Below, one piece after another: positions 1 to 10,813 of a stretch of DNA of 64,000 bases. The notes beneath the pieces are model-generated. The model searched no databases and was not told the origin of the DNA. It saw only the letters and a list, made by a program, of their open reading frames with translations. Location: NCBI GenBank assembly GCA_024180945.1, contig JAKSGN010000006.1, positions 2,542,001 through 2,606,000 of the forward strand, in the 5' to 3' direction. A program made the position numbers and the translations under genes. The first letter of the stretch is position 1. Each line of letters opens with the position of its first letter. The stretch is from Macrophomina tecta (lineage: Eukaryota > Ascomycota > Dothideomycetes > Botryosphaeriales > Botryosphaeriaceae).

Positions 1-2
1 TG

Positions 3-1469
3 ATGCAGAAGCTAGAGGACTTCCAGAGTGAGCACACAAGGCCATCATCTTCAAATGAGGTGAGAGTACCCGAACTATCTGGCGACGGTCCTGCGCAAGG
101 GCCGGCCGCCGACGGCCTCAGCAAGACTGCGTCTATCCAACGGCACCCGGCTGTGACCGGTCTTCATTCGAGATTCCTGCAAGAAAGTCCTAGCGGATGC
201 ACTGCACTTGCCGACTTGTCGATGGCTGCCGCTCAAGAGAACTACGAGCTCGGCACCAACCCTGCACAGGAACCGGATGCGGTGTCCCCCAAGTCCAGCG
301 GACCACCAAAAGACGCCGCATCCGCTGCGGGCCACGCGGTCAAAGAAGAAAAGATACATGCCAGCCCATCGGCGACTTCTTCTCGCGTAACCGTCTGCCG
401 CAGCCGCAAGGGCGAGGAGTGGGTCAACAGAGCCGAAAAGGACTCCTTCCCTTACTTTTACTACGATGGCCAACCAGGCGCCTCGTCTACCCACCGCTCA
501 GTACGGGAGACACCATCACCGTCCGACCATTCCGACCCTCGATCGGACAGTTCGGCCTACGATACGAGAACTATCGAGGCTGGAGCTACCACTCTCCTCT
601 CCAAGGAAGAAGAAGAGGAAGGCGGAGCCGAGGAAAACGAGGCACAGGAAAAACAAGCCTACAGCGACCCTTCCACCACCCCTCTAACCCCGGCGCCGCC
701 ACCATCCGCCTCTTCCTCCTCCTCCTCCTCCTCCTCCAACCAGACCACCGCGTCCAGCAACAACACTCCCCCGCCTGCCGCAGCCCTACCAGCACAACTC
801 CAGCCGCACCCCGGGCCTGCCGCCCCCTCGCCCATCTCATCTCTCAGCCTGCTGCCTGACCGCGGAAGCAGCGTCAGTCTGCCGGCGGCCGACGGACACG
901 GCATCCGCAAGTGGATGCTGCTGCTGCGCAAGCTGGCCGCGGACGGCTTGTCGGTGTCGGACGTGTCGATGCGGGGGATGGACGCGTGGTTGGCGACGCC
1001 GTGGGGGGAGGCGGAGGCGTTTTGGGAGACTAAGCTGCGGTGGCAGGTGCGCGGAGAGAGGAGGAGGAGGAGGAGGAAGAAGAAGAGGAGGAGGATGAGG
1101 CTAAGGAAGGGAGAGGAGGAGAGGGAGGTGGCTGCTGTGGCGGAGGGAAGAGGGCTGAGGTTGGAGGAGAGGGTGAGATTGGAGAGGGAGAGGACGTTGG
1201 AGAGGTTGACGGGAGGTGCGGAGGGTGGTCGTGGGGTTGGGAGTTGGGCTAGGCATGCGAAGCTCGAGGAGAAGGGGAGGGTGGGAGGGGTGATGCTGGA
1301 GGAGCTTGGTCGGAGGAATGTTGGAGGCTGTGGTGGTGGGAGGACTGTTGTTGATCTGGAGGGCGGGATGCAGAACGAGAGCAAGGTGGGGACGGTGTTC
1401 AAGTCGGTCTTGATCGTCCTTGTATTGCTGGGGATGGTGACTGGCGCTGTTTGCGGTAAGATGGCGTAG
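3..1469 (+). CDS. Low-complexity protein with C-terminal membrane anchor (possibly 5' partial)
   Basis: An open frame of 488 codons starts at an ATG two bases from the window edge, so the true start may lie upstream. The first 280 or so residues are hydrophilic and disordered, with a Glu run near residue 200, a Pro/Ser stretch and a nine-Ser run near residue 240. A more globular segment follows around residues 300-350 (motif RKWMLLLRKLAADGLSVSDV). A purine-rich tract at about 1058-1130 encodes an Arg/Lys run. The last 25 residues hold one hydrophobic segment (VLIVLVLLGMVTGAV) close to the C terminus, compatible with a tail anchor. No family was recognised. Part of the frame could include an unrecognised in-frame intron. 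Membrane anchoring is inferred from hydrophobicity only. Confidence 0.5.
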   Translation: MQKLEDFQSEHTRPSSSNEVRVPELSGDGPAQGPAADGLSKTASIQRHPAVTGLHSRFLQESPSGCTALADLSMAAAQENYELGTNPAQEPDAVSPKSSGPPKDAASAAGHAVKEEKIHASPSATSSRVTVCRSRKGEEWVNRAEKDSFPYFYYDGQPGASSTHRSVRETPSPSDHSDPRSDSSAYDTRTIEAGATTLLSKEEEEEGGAEENEAQEKQAYSDPSTTPLTPAPPPSASSSSSSSSSNQTTASSNNTPPPAAALPAQLQPHPGPAAPSPISSLSLLPDRGSSVSLPAADGHGIRKWMLLLRKLAADGLSVSDVSMRGMDAWLATPWGEAEAFWETKLRWQVRGERRRRRRKKKRRRMRLRKGEEEREVAAVAEGRGLRLEERVRLERERTLERLTGGAEGGRGVGSWARHAKLEEKGRVGGVMLEELGRRNVGGCGGGRTVVDLEGGMQNESKVGTVFKSVLIVLVLLGMVTGAVCGKMA

Positions 1470-1956
1470 GGATGAGGAGGTGGTTATTAGGGAGGCCGAC
1501 GAGGAGATGCGGTTATGTCGATCTTATAGACTGGGGTTACTACAGATAGCAAACTCGAAGGTGGACTGGTGCTTTCTAGAGTGAACGTCCAAGGTCCTAT
1601 TTTCATGCTGTTTGTATATCTTCTAATACTTAACCGTGCTCACCGTTTTTTTTTTTTTTTTTTTTTTTTTTTTGGCACGCCGAGTGTCACATGTCGCACT
1701 TTTGGGATTCCTAGCTCCGACAAGCCAAACTTGCATCCAAACTTCCACTCCGGGCCGTGGGAGACTTGGCATTCCCTATACTGGCGCTTACTCATATGAT
1801 CGTCGCACCGCGCGCCCACTTTATCAGGGCTCGTTTAAAGATAGAATTGCGCCACATGCGAAGAGCACCCCTGACACTTTGCAGCATTTAGCCTGGCTTG
1901 CGCCGCGCCGCCCTCAGGACCGTTTCCGCGTCGAAACATCCACATAAGCTTCAGCG
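1470..1956. other. Intergenic, poly-T tract
   Basis: No convincing gene. It holds a run of 28 T at 1646-1673 followed by ggcacgc. The short ORFs crossing it are made mostly of the homopolymer. Confidence 0.6.
1646..1673. repeat. Homopolymer T(28)
   Basis: Uninterrupted run of T on the plus strand, followed by ggcacgccg. A very similar run at 14166-14192 is followed by ggcatgcg. Confidence 0.9.
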
Positions 1957-3862
1957 GTGGCGCTCCTCCCCCGACGTGATACGACGATGCGACAGGACAA
2001 ACCGTGTCGACATGGCAGGCAGGACCCGGGCATCGTCATGTACTCCGAGCCGGCCGCGCCGTCACGCGAATCCTCCTCGGCGAGCCGTTGCGAGCCATCA
2101 TCGTCGCGGCGGCTGCTTTTCGTCGAGGTGCGCGGCCCGCGAGGCAGGCGACGCCAGGGGCTGCTTTACGACCGCTCGGCCCGTGAGCTCAAAAGTCATG
2201 TTATGCTGAACACCAATGAGGGCAGGCGACGCCTTCAGGCGGGCGACAAGAACGACGATCGCGACTCTCTGATCCTGCGCTTCACCACGCGCCTGTCGCC
2301 CGAACCGAGTCCGCAGCACGTCGATCCGTTCAACATGTTGCCTGTTGAGGAGACGCCCGAGCTCCATGCCGCTATCAGATTCTGTATGTCAGGGCGGATC
2401 TTGCGCTGCGCTTAGCAAATAGAGTCCTGATGCCGATTATCTAGATTTCGAGAACTACCCCGGCCCGACGCCCTTGACAGATGGTACGTGACAAGCGATG
2501 TATACGCCCGCTTGCGCCCCTTGTTGCACGCGGCTGACTAGACACCGAGACACCCTTGTCTGCCATAGGAACGCGTACGAGAGAGAAAAGATGCAGTGGA
2601 GCCGAGTGCAGTTTAGCTTTGTCCAGGGCGACAGGATCAGCGTCCGTACTGCCAAGTACTCGTGGCGAGAGTTCGGGGAAGCTGACTCCTGTGACGCCCT
2701 TCCAGTATTACCTTATGCTTTTCATCTGGCAGGTGATGAAGAACTTATCGCAGGAGATCAACGTCGACACTGCGAAGTACTGGGCCAAGGTGTTGCAGCT
2801 CACCAGGCAAGGTAAGCCAAGGCAGGACAAAAGGAGAACGGCACGCCACTGACGCGCTCGAAGACATGCCCATCGGTAAGGCCGGCACAGAAATCCCCGA
2901 ATCATCCGTAGCCATGGTGGCAGGCCTCGCCGTCGCAGAGGTAATCTCCAAACCTCCCACCAGCCCGCAACCATTCAGTCCCACTGATTCTCCCATTCTC
3001 CGCGCCCATGCAGACCTGGCTCGGAAACTTTGCCAATTCCGAACAGCACCGCAACGCTATGCACAGCCTTGTCACCGCGCGCGGCGGCCTCTCGACCTTC
3101 TGCTCCATGGCCCAGCGCGCCCTCAAGTGGTGCGAGTACTACGCATGCGCAGCCCTGGGCGTCCGGCCGGAGCTGCCTCGCCTGCCAGCGCAGCCGCTCA
3201 GTCTTTCCGTTGTGAAGCTGGCGGACGCCGCGCACCGCCGCACCCTGGCGCTCCTCCCGTGCCAGATCGCCACGTCGGAGCTGAGCCTCATCTTCTTCCA
3301 GCTACACGTCGCCGCACTGGGGCCGGCGATCGTCCCCCGCGCGCCGCTGGCGAACGTGCTGGATGACGTGGAGCATCGTCTTTTGGACGCGCTGGTCGGG
3401 CAGAAGGAAAGGTTCGTGGCGCTGGCGGTACCGGGGCCCGTGGATGTGGTCTACTGCGCGTTGCTGCAGACGGCGCATATGTGGGTGTTTGCGATCATGA
3501 GCTGCGCGCCGAAGGAGATGCCGCTGCATATGCTGTTCGTGGCGACGCTGAGGGAGATACTGAAATTCCCGGCGCTGGTTGATGCGTGGAGGGCGGTGGC
3601 ATCGGCAGAGAGCCTGCTGTGGGTGCTGTTCGTGGGGTGGGCGGCAGCTTCGCAGTTGAGAGGGGATGCTGCGGACGCCATAGCGCACGCGAAGTGGCTG
3701 ATGCTACGGTGCTTCGACGTGTTTGAGGTGTTAGAGCTCAGTGCAGAGGAACGCCTGCGCGGAGTGCTGATGAAATTCCCATGGAATGCGGATCCTTACG
3801 AGGAGCGGTGCAAGGTCTTGTGGAGTATATTTGTTGACAAAGACGATCTTAATATAACATAA
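1957..3862 (+). CDS. Fungal-specific transcription-factor-like protein (Fungal_trans_2 type)
   Basis: A five-exon model with consistent phases is 1957-2383, 2445-2483, 2569-2811, 2864-2940 and 3014-3862, giving about 544 aa. A second ATG at 2038 would give 517 aa. The N-terminal part has the layout of the family: LLFVEVRGPRG, then a KSHVM block, then DPFNMLPVEETPELHAAIRF. The middle has VAMVAGLAVAE, and the last exon continues with ALVTARGG-type sequence (HSLVTARGGLSTF) and a long helical C-terminal region. The family usually regulates transcription in the nucleus, often without an obvious Zn2Cys6 cluster; none is visible here. Exon 3 is open in two frames: the phase-consistent one was used, but a frame containing AYEREKMQWSRVQF also looks coding, so one more intron or a frame error near 2640-2706 is possible. 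Confidence 0.68.
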
Positions 3863-3940
3863 TACCTGTTCGACTCGTGCTGAGCAGAGATGATGTTGGG
3901 AGGTTATGCCGCAGCCCTTGGGTGAAGTGCGAGTGTCAGG

Positions 3941-4349
3941 TCACTTACTGGCGCTCACCCTCTCCTTCACCCTCTCCGCAATCCTCCGCAACGCCTTCTC
4001 ATGGCTTTTGCCCATGGTACCCTCCATGAACCGCTTAGAAGTCCATGGAAGTGTCCCATCCACCTTCTTCTCCACCACCCATCTGCCTCCACTTTCACGC
4101 TCCCTAGCCCCCCCAGGTGCTTTCGCTCACAAATCTCAATAGGGCTTTTGGCACTGTCTGCAATCCATCCGGCGTGCTTTCAACCTCTGAATACACATTC
4201 GTCTCGCTTTCGCAAAGCCCGAAAGGCAGACAAAACAGCTTGTCAGTGATGAGATGTCCCTTCTTGTTTCCGTTTGTTGACAGAGACGGCCCATTGCCAT
4301 CGACGCACTCGTGTCTTGGAATTGGAGGGTTAAGCGTGGCCGTGCTCAT
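3941..4349 (-). pseudogene. Small unrecognised protein, frame broken in a G7 run
   Basis: On the minus strand an ATG at 4349 opens about 80 coding-looking residues (MSTATLNPPIPRHECVDG at the start) that end in TAG at 4104-4106. Directly upstream of that stop is a run of seven G (plus-strand C at 4108-4114). One G fewer would carry the reading into a second frame that stays open to TGA at 3941 and looks strongly coding: basic and helical, with GGRWVVEKKVDGTLPW and SHEKALRRIAERVKERV. Joined, the product would be about 135 aa. No splice pair with matching phase was found to bridge the frames, so this is a real frameshift or a homopolymer sequencing error. A good donor (GTAAGT) lies at 3950, so the 3' end could also continue in another exon. 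Function unknown. Confidence 0.5.
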
Positions 4350-6296
4350 GTGATAGTGGAACGGTACGATGGCTGCGTCTCGCACAGAGGAGCTTTCGGG
4401 TAGGGAGAGGGGGGAGAAGGGGGGGGGGGCGCGGGGGGGAAGTGGTTTAAGATGATTGTGAGGTTCGAGGTGGGGATTGTCGAACGTGGTGAGGAATATT
4501 GTGCTATTCGTTCGTGTAGGAATGAGCAGGAGGGCGGGGACAAAATGTCCACATTTTGCTTTCAGCTATTCAGTCAGAAGCATCAATGTCAGATATATTA
4601 AAGAACGTTATCACTATAACATTTATAATCCAGTTGGATGTATAAACAACCAGAAATAGCGTGGATACTCCTGGAAATGACAGGGTAACGAAGACCTCCA
4701 CCTGTCGTAGACGTGGATCTCCCAACGGCGAAAATAGCATCACGCTATAGCTTAGCTCAATAGAGGAGCTGAAATGGTATATGTTGGAATATTTGGCTAC
4801 CACCTGCTTTCCAAGTCTTATTTAAATGTAGTTAACCAACTAGCTCATGGGTATAGCTTCGCAGCTGGACCGGATTGGTCCGATTAGTAAATTGATGACC
4901 TAAATTTTGTTGTTATCCGTAACCGTTCCAAGCTTAAAGGCGTACGCGAGGCAAAACTCGTGGAAATTTAAAGCTTGAGGCTCCTTTTGGCCATGCAGTT
5001 TGACCTTTACCAAGACGAGCGTCAAAAAGAAAAGACTTTCTCCGTCCAGAAGGTCTAGAGGCGGATGGGGGGTTGCCAGCAATCACATATGCTCCGTTCG
5101 TCTCGCCAATACCTATGTGGATGGATTGATACGGCCTCAGGGTTCTACTCAGAGGACCGAAGCTTTGGAACGCATACGGGGTTTGACTTTTCTGCTACGC
5201 TCCCTCCGAAGAGATTTCAACCCTGAAGTCTCCCCTACGACAGTAACATCAATACTCATGCTTCCAAAAAATAGCCTTGCTTCTAGAGCTTGATTCCGTC
5301 GTGCGTAAATGCTTGTCTGACTAAATGTGTTGCCTGGCTGAAAGACGAAGACAGATTGAAGAACGCTGCAATGATCCATTTACTGGGCAGAGTGCTTGCA
5401 GTCACTGCCAGTCTGTACAAAGACGCCCAGATCGCTTCAGCTTACCGGTTCTTTGACGTATTCTGTGGTTCTGTCTCAAACGTAAATAGCCCTGATCAGG
5501 TGGAACCCGCAGAAAGAAATGTGGATTATCGCAGGTGCAGAGAAGCAATTCGTCAGATCACCGGAAGCATCGCTATACCAACGCATCATCTGCACGGGCT
5601 AGAATTACGCCAATAATGTTTTGAGAGACTGCAATCTGACACCCATCGGCACTGTAAAGCAAAACCCCTCTATATCAAATTTCCACCAGATGGACGGAAG
5701 AGGGTGGGTGAACGTACATTGATGATAGGTAACAGGCGCATCAAGTTGGGTGGGTGGTTGGAAGGGGTGGGGAAAAGATGAAATGATGCCGTGGCAAAGA
5801 CCGGGAAGTGCTGAGTGGAAGACTGTTTGCAGGTTGCTGATGGATAAATGTGTGGAGTGACACTATAGGGGCTCCCCAGAGCTGTCCGCTCTCTGTATAA
5901 GAGACCCTTGATTACCTCAAAACAAAATCTGGGATAGCTTCTTCGAGATGATGCTCGTTGCTGCTACCAACACTACTGAGTGTATCCCGCCTTTGAGCGA
6001 TCTTTTATTGATGGTGGGGTGACTCCTATTACTGCCTCCCTATGTTAGATAACAACGCTAGCTAATGCGGTATACCCAAACGCCAGAGGCTTTAAAGCTA
6101 CCAGTTTGGGCATACGTGGTGGCAATATAACCTTGGAGGGCTGGTTTCAATAAGCGTTAGTAACACAACACTTGCTGCAGATTATAGATGGTTGTTTGGC
6201 TCGGGAATATAGTCAACAAAGAAGAGTAGTTAATTGCATGTCATACCCATACTCAGAGAGAAGTTTTGTGTTCCCCGCACCAGTCCGGTAGATCAA
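4350..6296. other. AT-richer intergenic region
   Basis: No gene is supported. An ORF at 5290-5616 (plus) has somewhat protein-like composition (stretch AAMIHLLGRVLAVTASLYKD) but no ATG before residue 28 and no recognised family. A TATA-like motif (tgtataagag) lies near 5895. An ORF at 6234-6593 (plus) is antisense to the better candidate at 6297-6805. Confidence 0.4.
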
Positions 6297-6805
6297 CTAC
6301 TTGATGCCATACTTGCGCGCAGTCCTTTGAGCAAAAGTGGCGTCGAAGAACGGGTTTGCAATGTTGGGGACGTAGAACCGTGTTTGCTGTGTTCTGCAAC
6401 CTATTCCACTCCCTCTAGGCTCTTCAAAAACCCACTCGAGGACTACGCTTCCTTTTATGCCGACGATGCTCCCATATATCTCGACCGTCCCTTCGCACGG
6501 TTCTATCTCGCGTTGCAGGTCCTTGACGACGCTCGCAGAGACAAGGTTGATGTTTTCGGGATTCTGAAGAACGGACAGCCGTTGAATAGTTGATATCTGA
6601 TGGCCGGGTGAGAGGTATGAGTGGAACTCGATCTGGTAAACGTTTGGCTGGTCCGGCGGTTGAAAGCGATGATTCTGCTGAAGACTGGGTCAGCTCTTGC
6701 TTCCAGACAATTTTAGAGAGGGACAGGAATGGTCTGAGCAACACTTTCTGAAGCAGACTTATTGCGTACCTTTCTCGGTCGTCTTAGGAATGGTAGACAT
6801 GGCAT
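6297..6805 (-). CDS. Unrecognised small two-exon protein
   Basis: Exon 2 (6677-6297, 127 codons with stop) is an open frame without its own start codon and looks coding, with mixed hydrophobic and charged residues: VYQIEFHSYLSPGHQ, then NLVSASVVKDLQREIEPCEG, then VEIYGSIVGIKGSVVLEW. It is preceded by an acceptor (cttcag) with an agctgac branch site. A short exon 1 (6805-6770, ATG to a gtacgc donor) joins in phase 0, giving 138 aa. The first exon is the least certain part: an alternative ATG in the overlapping frame starts with MSTIPKTTEK but does not match the phase of exon 2. No signal peptide, membrane segment or known family was recognised. The composition suggests a beta-rich globular domain, which is inference. 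Confidence 0.45.
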
Positions 6806-9005
6806 CTCAGTGTGAAGACGAAAGGCTTTGGGATGTGGGCATGCGATCGTTGCTATGCGGAAGAAAGGAAGACGGGCTAAGTTCTGACTACCCCTCAGCC
6901 TAGGTTTGCAGTTCAATTATCCGCTAAGCCTGTAGGCTTCAAACGAACGAATAGGAAGCGATTATTTGCAGCTACATACGGGCTGGCAGATACTCTGAGC
7001 TATCGGCTTCCCTCTGCACGTCCAGACCCCAGTCAACTGCCAGGGTAGAGGCTCTGGAATATCCTAAGAGCAGCAATACCCTCTAACCATTCTGGTTCAT
7101 TTTCTGATCCAAAAACATGGTTTTCAAGCGAGGCTAGTGTGCCAGGTAAGCCCTGATGGAAGACCCAGGTTCTTGTCCTTACCGCCCAATTTTGGCGGTC
7201 TAGCGGGTGGATCAGCCTCGCATCGATTCTCAACTAGTTGCTGTGCAACGTATGTGCACTTCAGAAAGATATCTGAATATGTCGAGGCACAGTAGAATCA
7301 CTCCTTCAGTATAGATATACGGTGCCAGCGGACAATCAGGATAACATGCGTGGCGCCACTTGACGTGCGAGTGACGGGCTCTCTACTCATTTGCGGGATT
7401 GCGAAGCAGAGGAAAGTATCTCAGCCTTTACGCGCTGCGTCAGCGTGGTGCATATGTGGCGCAATCCCATTCCGCCTGTCAGGCCATGGTTTGCAGTTTT
7501 CCGCATCATGGCGTAGGCGCAAGCGTCAGCTGGAGCATGAGTGTGCTGCAATAAACCAATAATCAGCACTCAGCCTCTCGCTTAAGGGGGGCAAGAAAAT
7601 CCTTTGCCAAACAGTACTGCAACAGACGGGATCAAGCATTCGCTGGAAACCACTCAAATAAATGTTCTACTGGCTGCCTCCGAGGCCATTTCCACGGCTT
7701 TCTGTTACACAAAGCTCAAGAATTTACCCCACCCATATCTACATGCCCTCCCTCCGTGTCCTCCGAAGAAAGAGCTCGGCAAGATATCAAGGTAACATCT
7801 GGGATAAAGCAGTGGCGCGACAGGCCCGTTCGACTTGTCGATATGCAAAATGAACTCCTCCACTCCTTAAAGTCGGCTTAATCCAGGTGAAAAAAGACGA
7901 TTCAGCACCAGCTTCCGGAGAATCAACAATGCTAGTAAGATAAGGATAGGCAAGTGTCCAATAGAATATCGCAGGTAAATTTCACCCCACTCAGAATACA
8001 TGCGTTCGTCCTCAGCTTCCTGGGTGCCAAATACCTCATAAGCAACTCGATGCCTGCTCTTGCAACGAAAGGACCAACACTTGTTGAGGACGCGGTACGA
8101 CCTATGGCGGAAATAGTTGCCTCGCAGCGAACCATATCTGGCCAAGGACGGTCCTCGTTATTCCTCAGCGAATCCGGTGTTATTAAATACATACGGCTTC
8201 GATGCTGGGCCAAAGCGCCATGTCAGAAAAGAGATTCTAATGCGCTTATTTCGCGTCTGTAGCACCTACATTGCATGTGAAAGGTTCTCAGCGGCAATCA
8301 ATTTCGGCATGAATCAGCCCCCGAAAGCAACTGCACCTGCCAAACTGGGCGGCATTCCCCGAAAATGTCGCTGCTTTTCTCGCTACCCCTCAAGGTGCCT
8401 TCAGCAGTGGATTAATGAATGCTGCAGAGGAGCAACTCTCTAACGGCCGGGATAGAGGACTATATATTTGAAATAAAGCAGAGCCATTTCATGATTCGAA
8501 ATCACTAAATTATGAGTGGCTCGGGAGGGACTTCCGAAGAGGCTGATCGTCAAAGTGTTGATATCATATTTCCTACCTCTGATGTCAATCAGATTGGTAA
8601 GCAAGCCAGTGCAGACTATGAAAGCTAGAAACGTGGACATGTGCTCGAATCAAACATGGCACATGCGCAACACCCTTCCGCAAACGTCCTCACATAGATG
8701 TGTGAGGGCCTCATCTATCCCATGGACCACTCATCAGCTGTATAGCTTCACTGAAGGCTGTAAAAAAGGCGTATGTGCAGCATTAGTACGTGCATGAAGC
8801 AACACGAAATGCATGTAATACGCCATTCATCCGCAGACAAAGTCCGGACGAGAATGGCTCAAGGCTGAATTCGGAGTCGTATATGGCGAGTAAGGGCCGA
8901 TGCGCTGCTTCATACTTGATCGCACTACCTTGGTTTTTGGCTAACCGGATTTCTCCAAGCAAAGGAGCCTTCGCATAAATCTATTCAGAAGCTGAGTGAG
9001 GCCCT
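6806..9005. other. Intergenic region with coding-like fragments
   Basis: Nothing firmly supported. A minus-strand stretch 7233-7033 reads like an exon and is entered separately. At 7867-8262 three frames on both strands are open at once; one minus frame contains a hydrophobic stretch (LPILILLALLILRKLVLN), but none could be tied to a family or to splice sites. Confidence 0.35.
7033..7233 (-). other. Possible orphan exon
   Basis: An open stretch of 66 codons begins just after an in-frame TAG that also makes an acceptor (caactag) and ends in TGA. The translation is protein-like (TWVFHQGLPGTLASLENHVF, then EPEWLEGIAALRIF). It may be a remnant exon of a gene continuing toward 6805, but no phase-compatible splice chain was found. 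Confidence 0.2.
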
Positions 9006-10334
9006 ATGTCAGGCAGTCAGGTCAACATCCTTCCAATACACCACTCAACTATCGGGCCTCGTACGGCTCCAGCCGGCGCGCTCCGCCCCAAGGCATCATC
9101 GGCAACACTCCCAAACACTTCGTCAGCAGCCTCGTCACCTCCAACTCCCTCAGCACCCTCGCCAACGACTCTGCAAGTGCCAGAATCCCGCGCTTCATCC
9201 CCGGCCGCTTCTCCGGCTCCTTCAGCGCGTGAGGAACGCCCTCCGTCGAGCGCAGCTTCTTCAGTGACGCGATCGAATGCGGATTCACAGATCACGGCCC
9301 GAGAGCCTTCAGAGGCATCCTCGACCGACGATGATGTTCTTCTACCGGCTGGCTACCCTGTGCTCGCGCGCAAAATGGGAGAAATGCCGGAGGTAGCCAT
9401 CTTCCGGCGATTCGGAGCCCTGAATGCGCAGAACCTCTTGTACATGCAAGCAGAGCTCGTGTGCTTAGAGAAGAGACTTCACAAGCTACAAGCAAAGGAT
9501 GCCGCTGCGCCTGAGCCAAGGGCAAGCTATGCGACCAACTGGTTCTGGCTCAGTAACTCGGAAGACCAAGGCGAAGGCGATGACGACGAGCAGTGGGAAC
9601 TCGTGAAAATAATCAGAGAGAAGTTGAAAGAGTATAGTAAGTGCTCAACCCTTTTCCGGGTCTGCTTGAGGCTTCGAACCTCTGCATCTGGCTTTTGGGG
9701 ATGGGGGCTGTTGATTGGTCTGCGGTCGCATGCTGATTCTGAGGCGCGACGTCCAGATGGAATGCTTATCCAGCAGATGAAACTCGTCTCGGTCGAGCCG
9801 CCAGGGTCGTGGGATTTACGCCATATCCAGAACTACCTCGTGTCGGAAGATATGGATAACGGCGTGCTCGCCGGCACAGTCGCCGGGGTCTGGGGGTCGG
9901 AGGAGCACGACTACGACAAAGGCAGCTCCGACCTCTTGCCTCTCGCCTCGCGGCACAACGAAGACATATTTTCAAGCTGGGTGACCGACACTGTGTCGGA
10001 GAAGTTGATAAGGCTGAAGCAGAAACGCAGGCCGGCGAGGAAGCGGAAGCTCGATGATTTCGCGGACAAGAAGATGCTGCGATTCACCCTCGTGGTGTCG
10101 AGCGTTCTGGCTTCGGTGCTTCCGATCCTGTCTATTGCTATCCTGTACTGCGTCAAGTCTTTGAAGGCCCGTTTGGGACTTATTGCGGTTTTTAATGCCC
10201 TGCTGTCTTTCGCGTTGGCTTGGTTCACCACCGCGAAGCGAGCCGAGGTTTTCGCCGTGTCGGTCGCCTTCTCAGCCGTTCAAGTGGTTTTCTTGCAGGT
10301 TGGAACAAATGATACGCAAGGCGTGGGAGTTTGA
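9006..10334 (+). CDS. DUF6594-family membrane protein
   Basis: Exons 9006-9636 and 9757-10334 are separated by a 120-nt in-frame intron (donor gtaagt, branch gctgat, acceptor gtccag), giving 402 aa. Removing the intron restores the family sequence at the junction (KEYNGMLIQQMKL). The first 110 residues are a Ser/Pro/Ala-rich disordered region. The DUF6594 core follows: GYPVLARKM, then FRRFGALNAQNLLYMQAEL, then a coiled-coil-like helix, and ends in three hydrophobic segments (starting near LRFTLVVSSVLASVLPIL, GLIAVFNALLSFALAW and AVSVAFSAVQVVFLQV). Proteins of this fungal family are predicted membrane proteins of unknown role. The strong conservation of the tryptophan/leucine core makes the family call good; function is not known. 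Confidence 0.85.
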   Translation: MSGSQVNILPIHHSTIGPRTAPAGALRPKASSATLPNTSSAASSPPTPSAPSPTTLQVPESRASSPAASPAPSAREERPPSSAASSVTRSNADSQITAREPSEASSTDDDVLLPAGYPVLARKMGEMPEVAIFRRFGALNAQNLLYMQAELVCLEKRLHKLQAKDAAAPEPRASYATNWFWLSNSEDQGEGDDDEQWELVKIIREKLKEYSKCSTLFRVCLRLRTSASGFWGWGLLIGLRSHADSEARRPDGMLIQQMKLVSVEPPGSWDLRHIQNYLVSEDMDNGVLAGTVAGVWGSEEHDYDKGSSDLLPLASRHNEDIFSSWVTDTVSEKLIRLKQKRRPARKRKLDDFADKKMLRFTLVVSSVLASVLPILSIAILYCVKSLKARLGLIAVFNALLSFALAWFTTAKRAEVFAVSVAFSAVQVVFLQVGTNDTQGVGV

Positions 10335-10813
10335 GGCATGGGCAATGGGAAGATCCAAGCAAGGCAAGCATGTATAAGCAGAGATCGCGCGCCATCCTAT
10401 CTAATAACTGAGAACAGAGAACCCTCTTTTGAAAGCCCAGGATTCTCCGGCGATGTCAGACCCATGGGCGAGAATGGAAAACGAACCGTACTTTTGAACC
10501 GATTGTCGAACGATAGAAGCCGCTATGATGCCGTGCTGTCTTTATCGATCTTTTTTTAGCCTCCCAAAGACGAGCTCTGCCGACCATCGCCGCCGAGAAT
10601 GCAAAAGGAGTGGGAAGGAAGAAGGGAATGAGATACATAACACAATTGCTGGGAAAGAACCGTAATAGAAGAGATAAAGAAGCCGGAAGCGCGCGAGGTC
10701 GGAAGAGGACCAAGTGGCAATCGATCATTGTGCGCAACTAGACGAGACGGCGGAGGCTTTGCCTTTGATAGTCGAAGCTCTTGGTGGCCACTTACGGCAC
10801 CTGGCACCAGCTT
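10335..10813. other. Convergent 3' intergenic region
   Basis: Lies between the ends of two convergent genes. No additional gene, RNA or repeat was seen. Confidence 0.6.

Noticed and set aside
7867..8262. Minus ORF with a hydrophobic stretch that recalls a cytochrome P450 N terminus
   Set aside because: No downstream P450 motifs in any frame, and all three overlapping frames are open.
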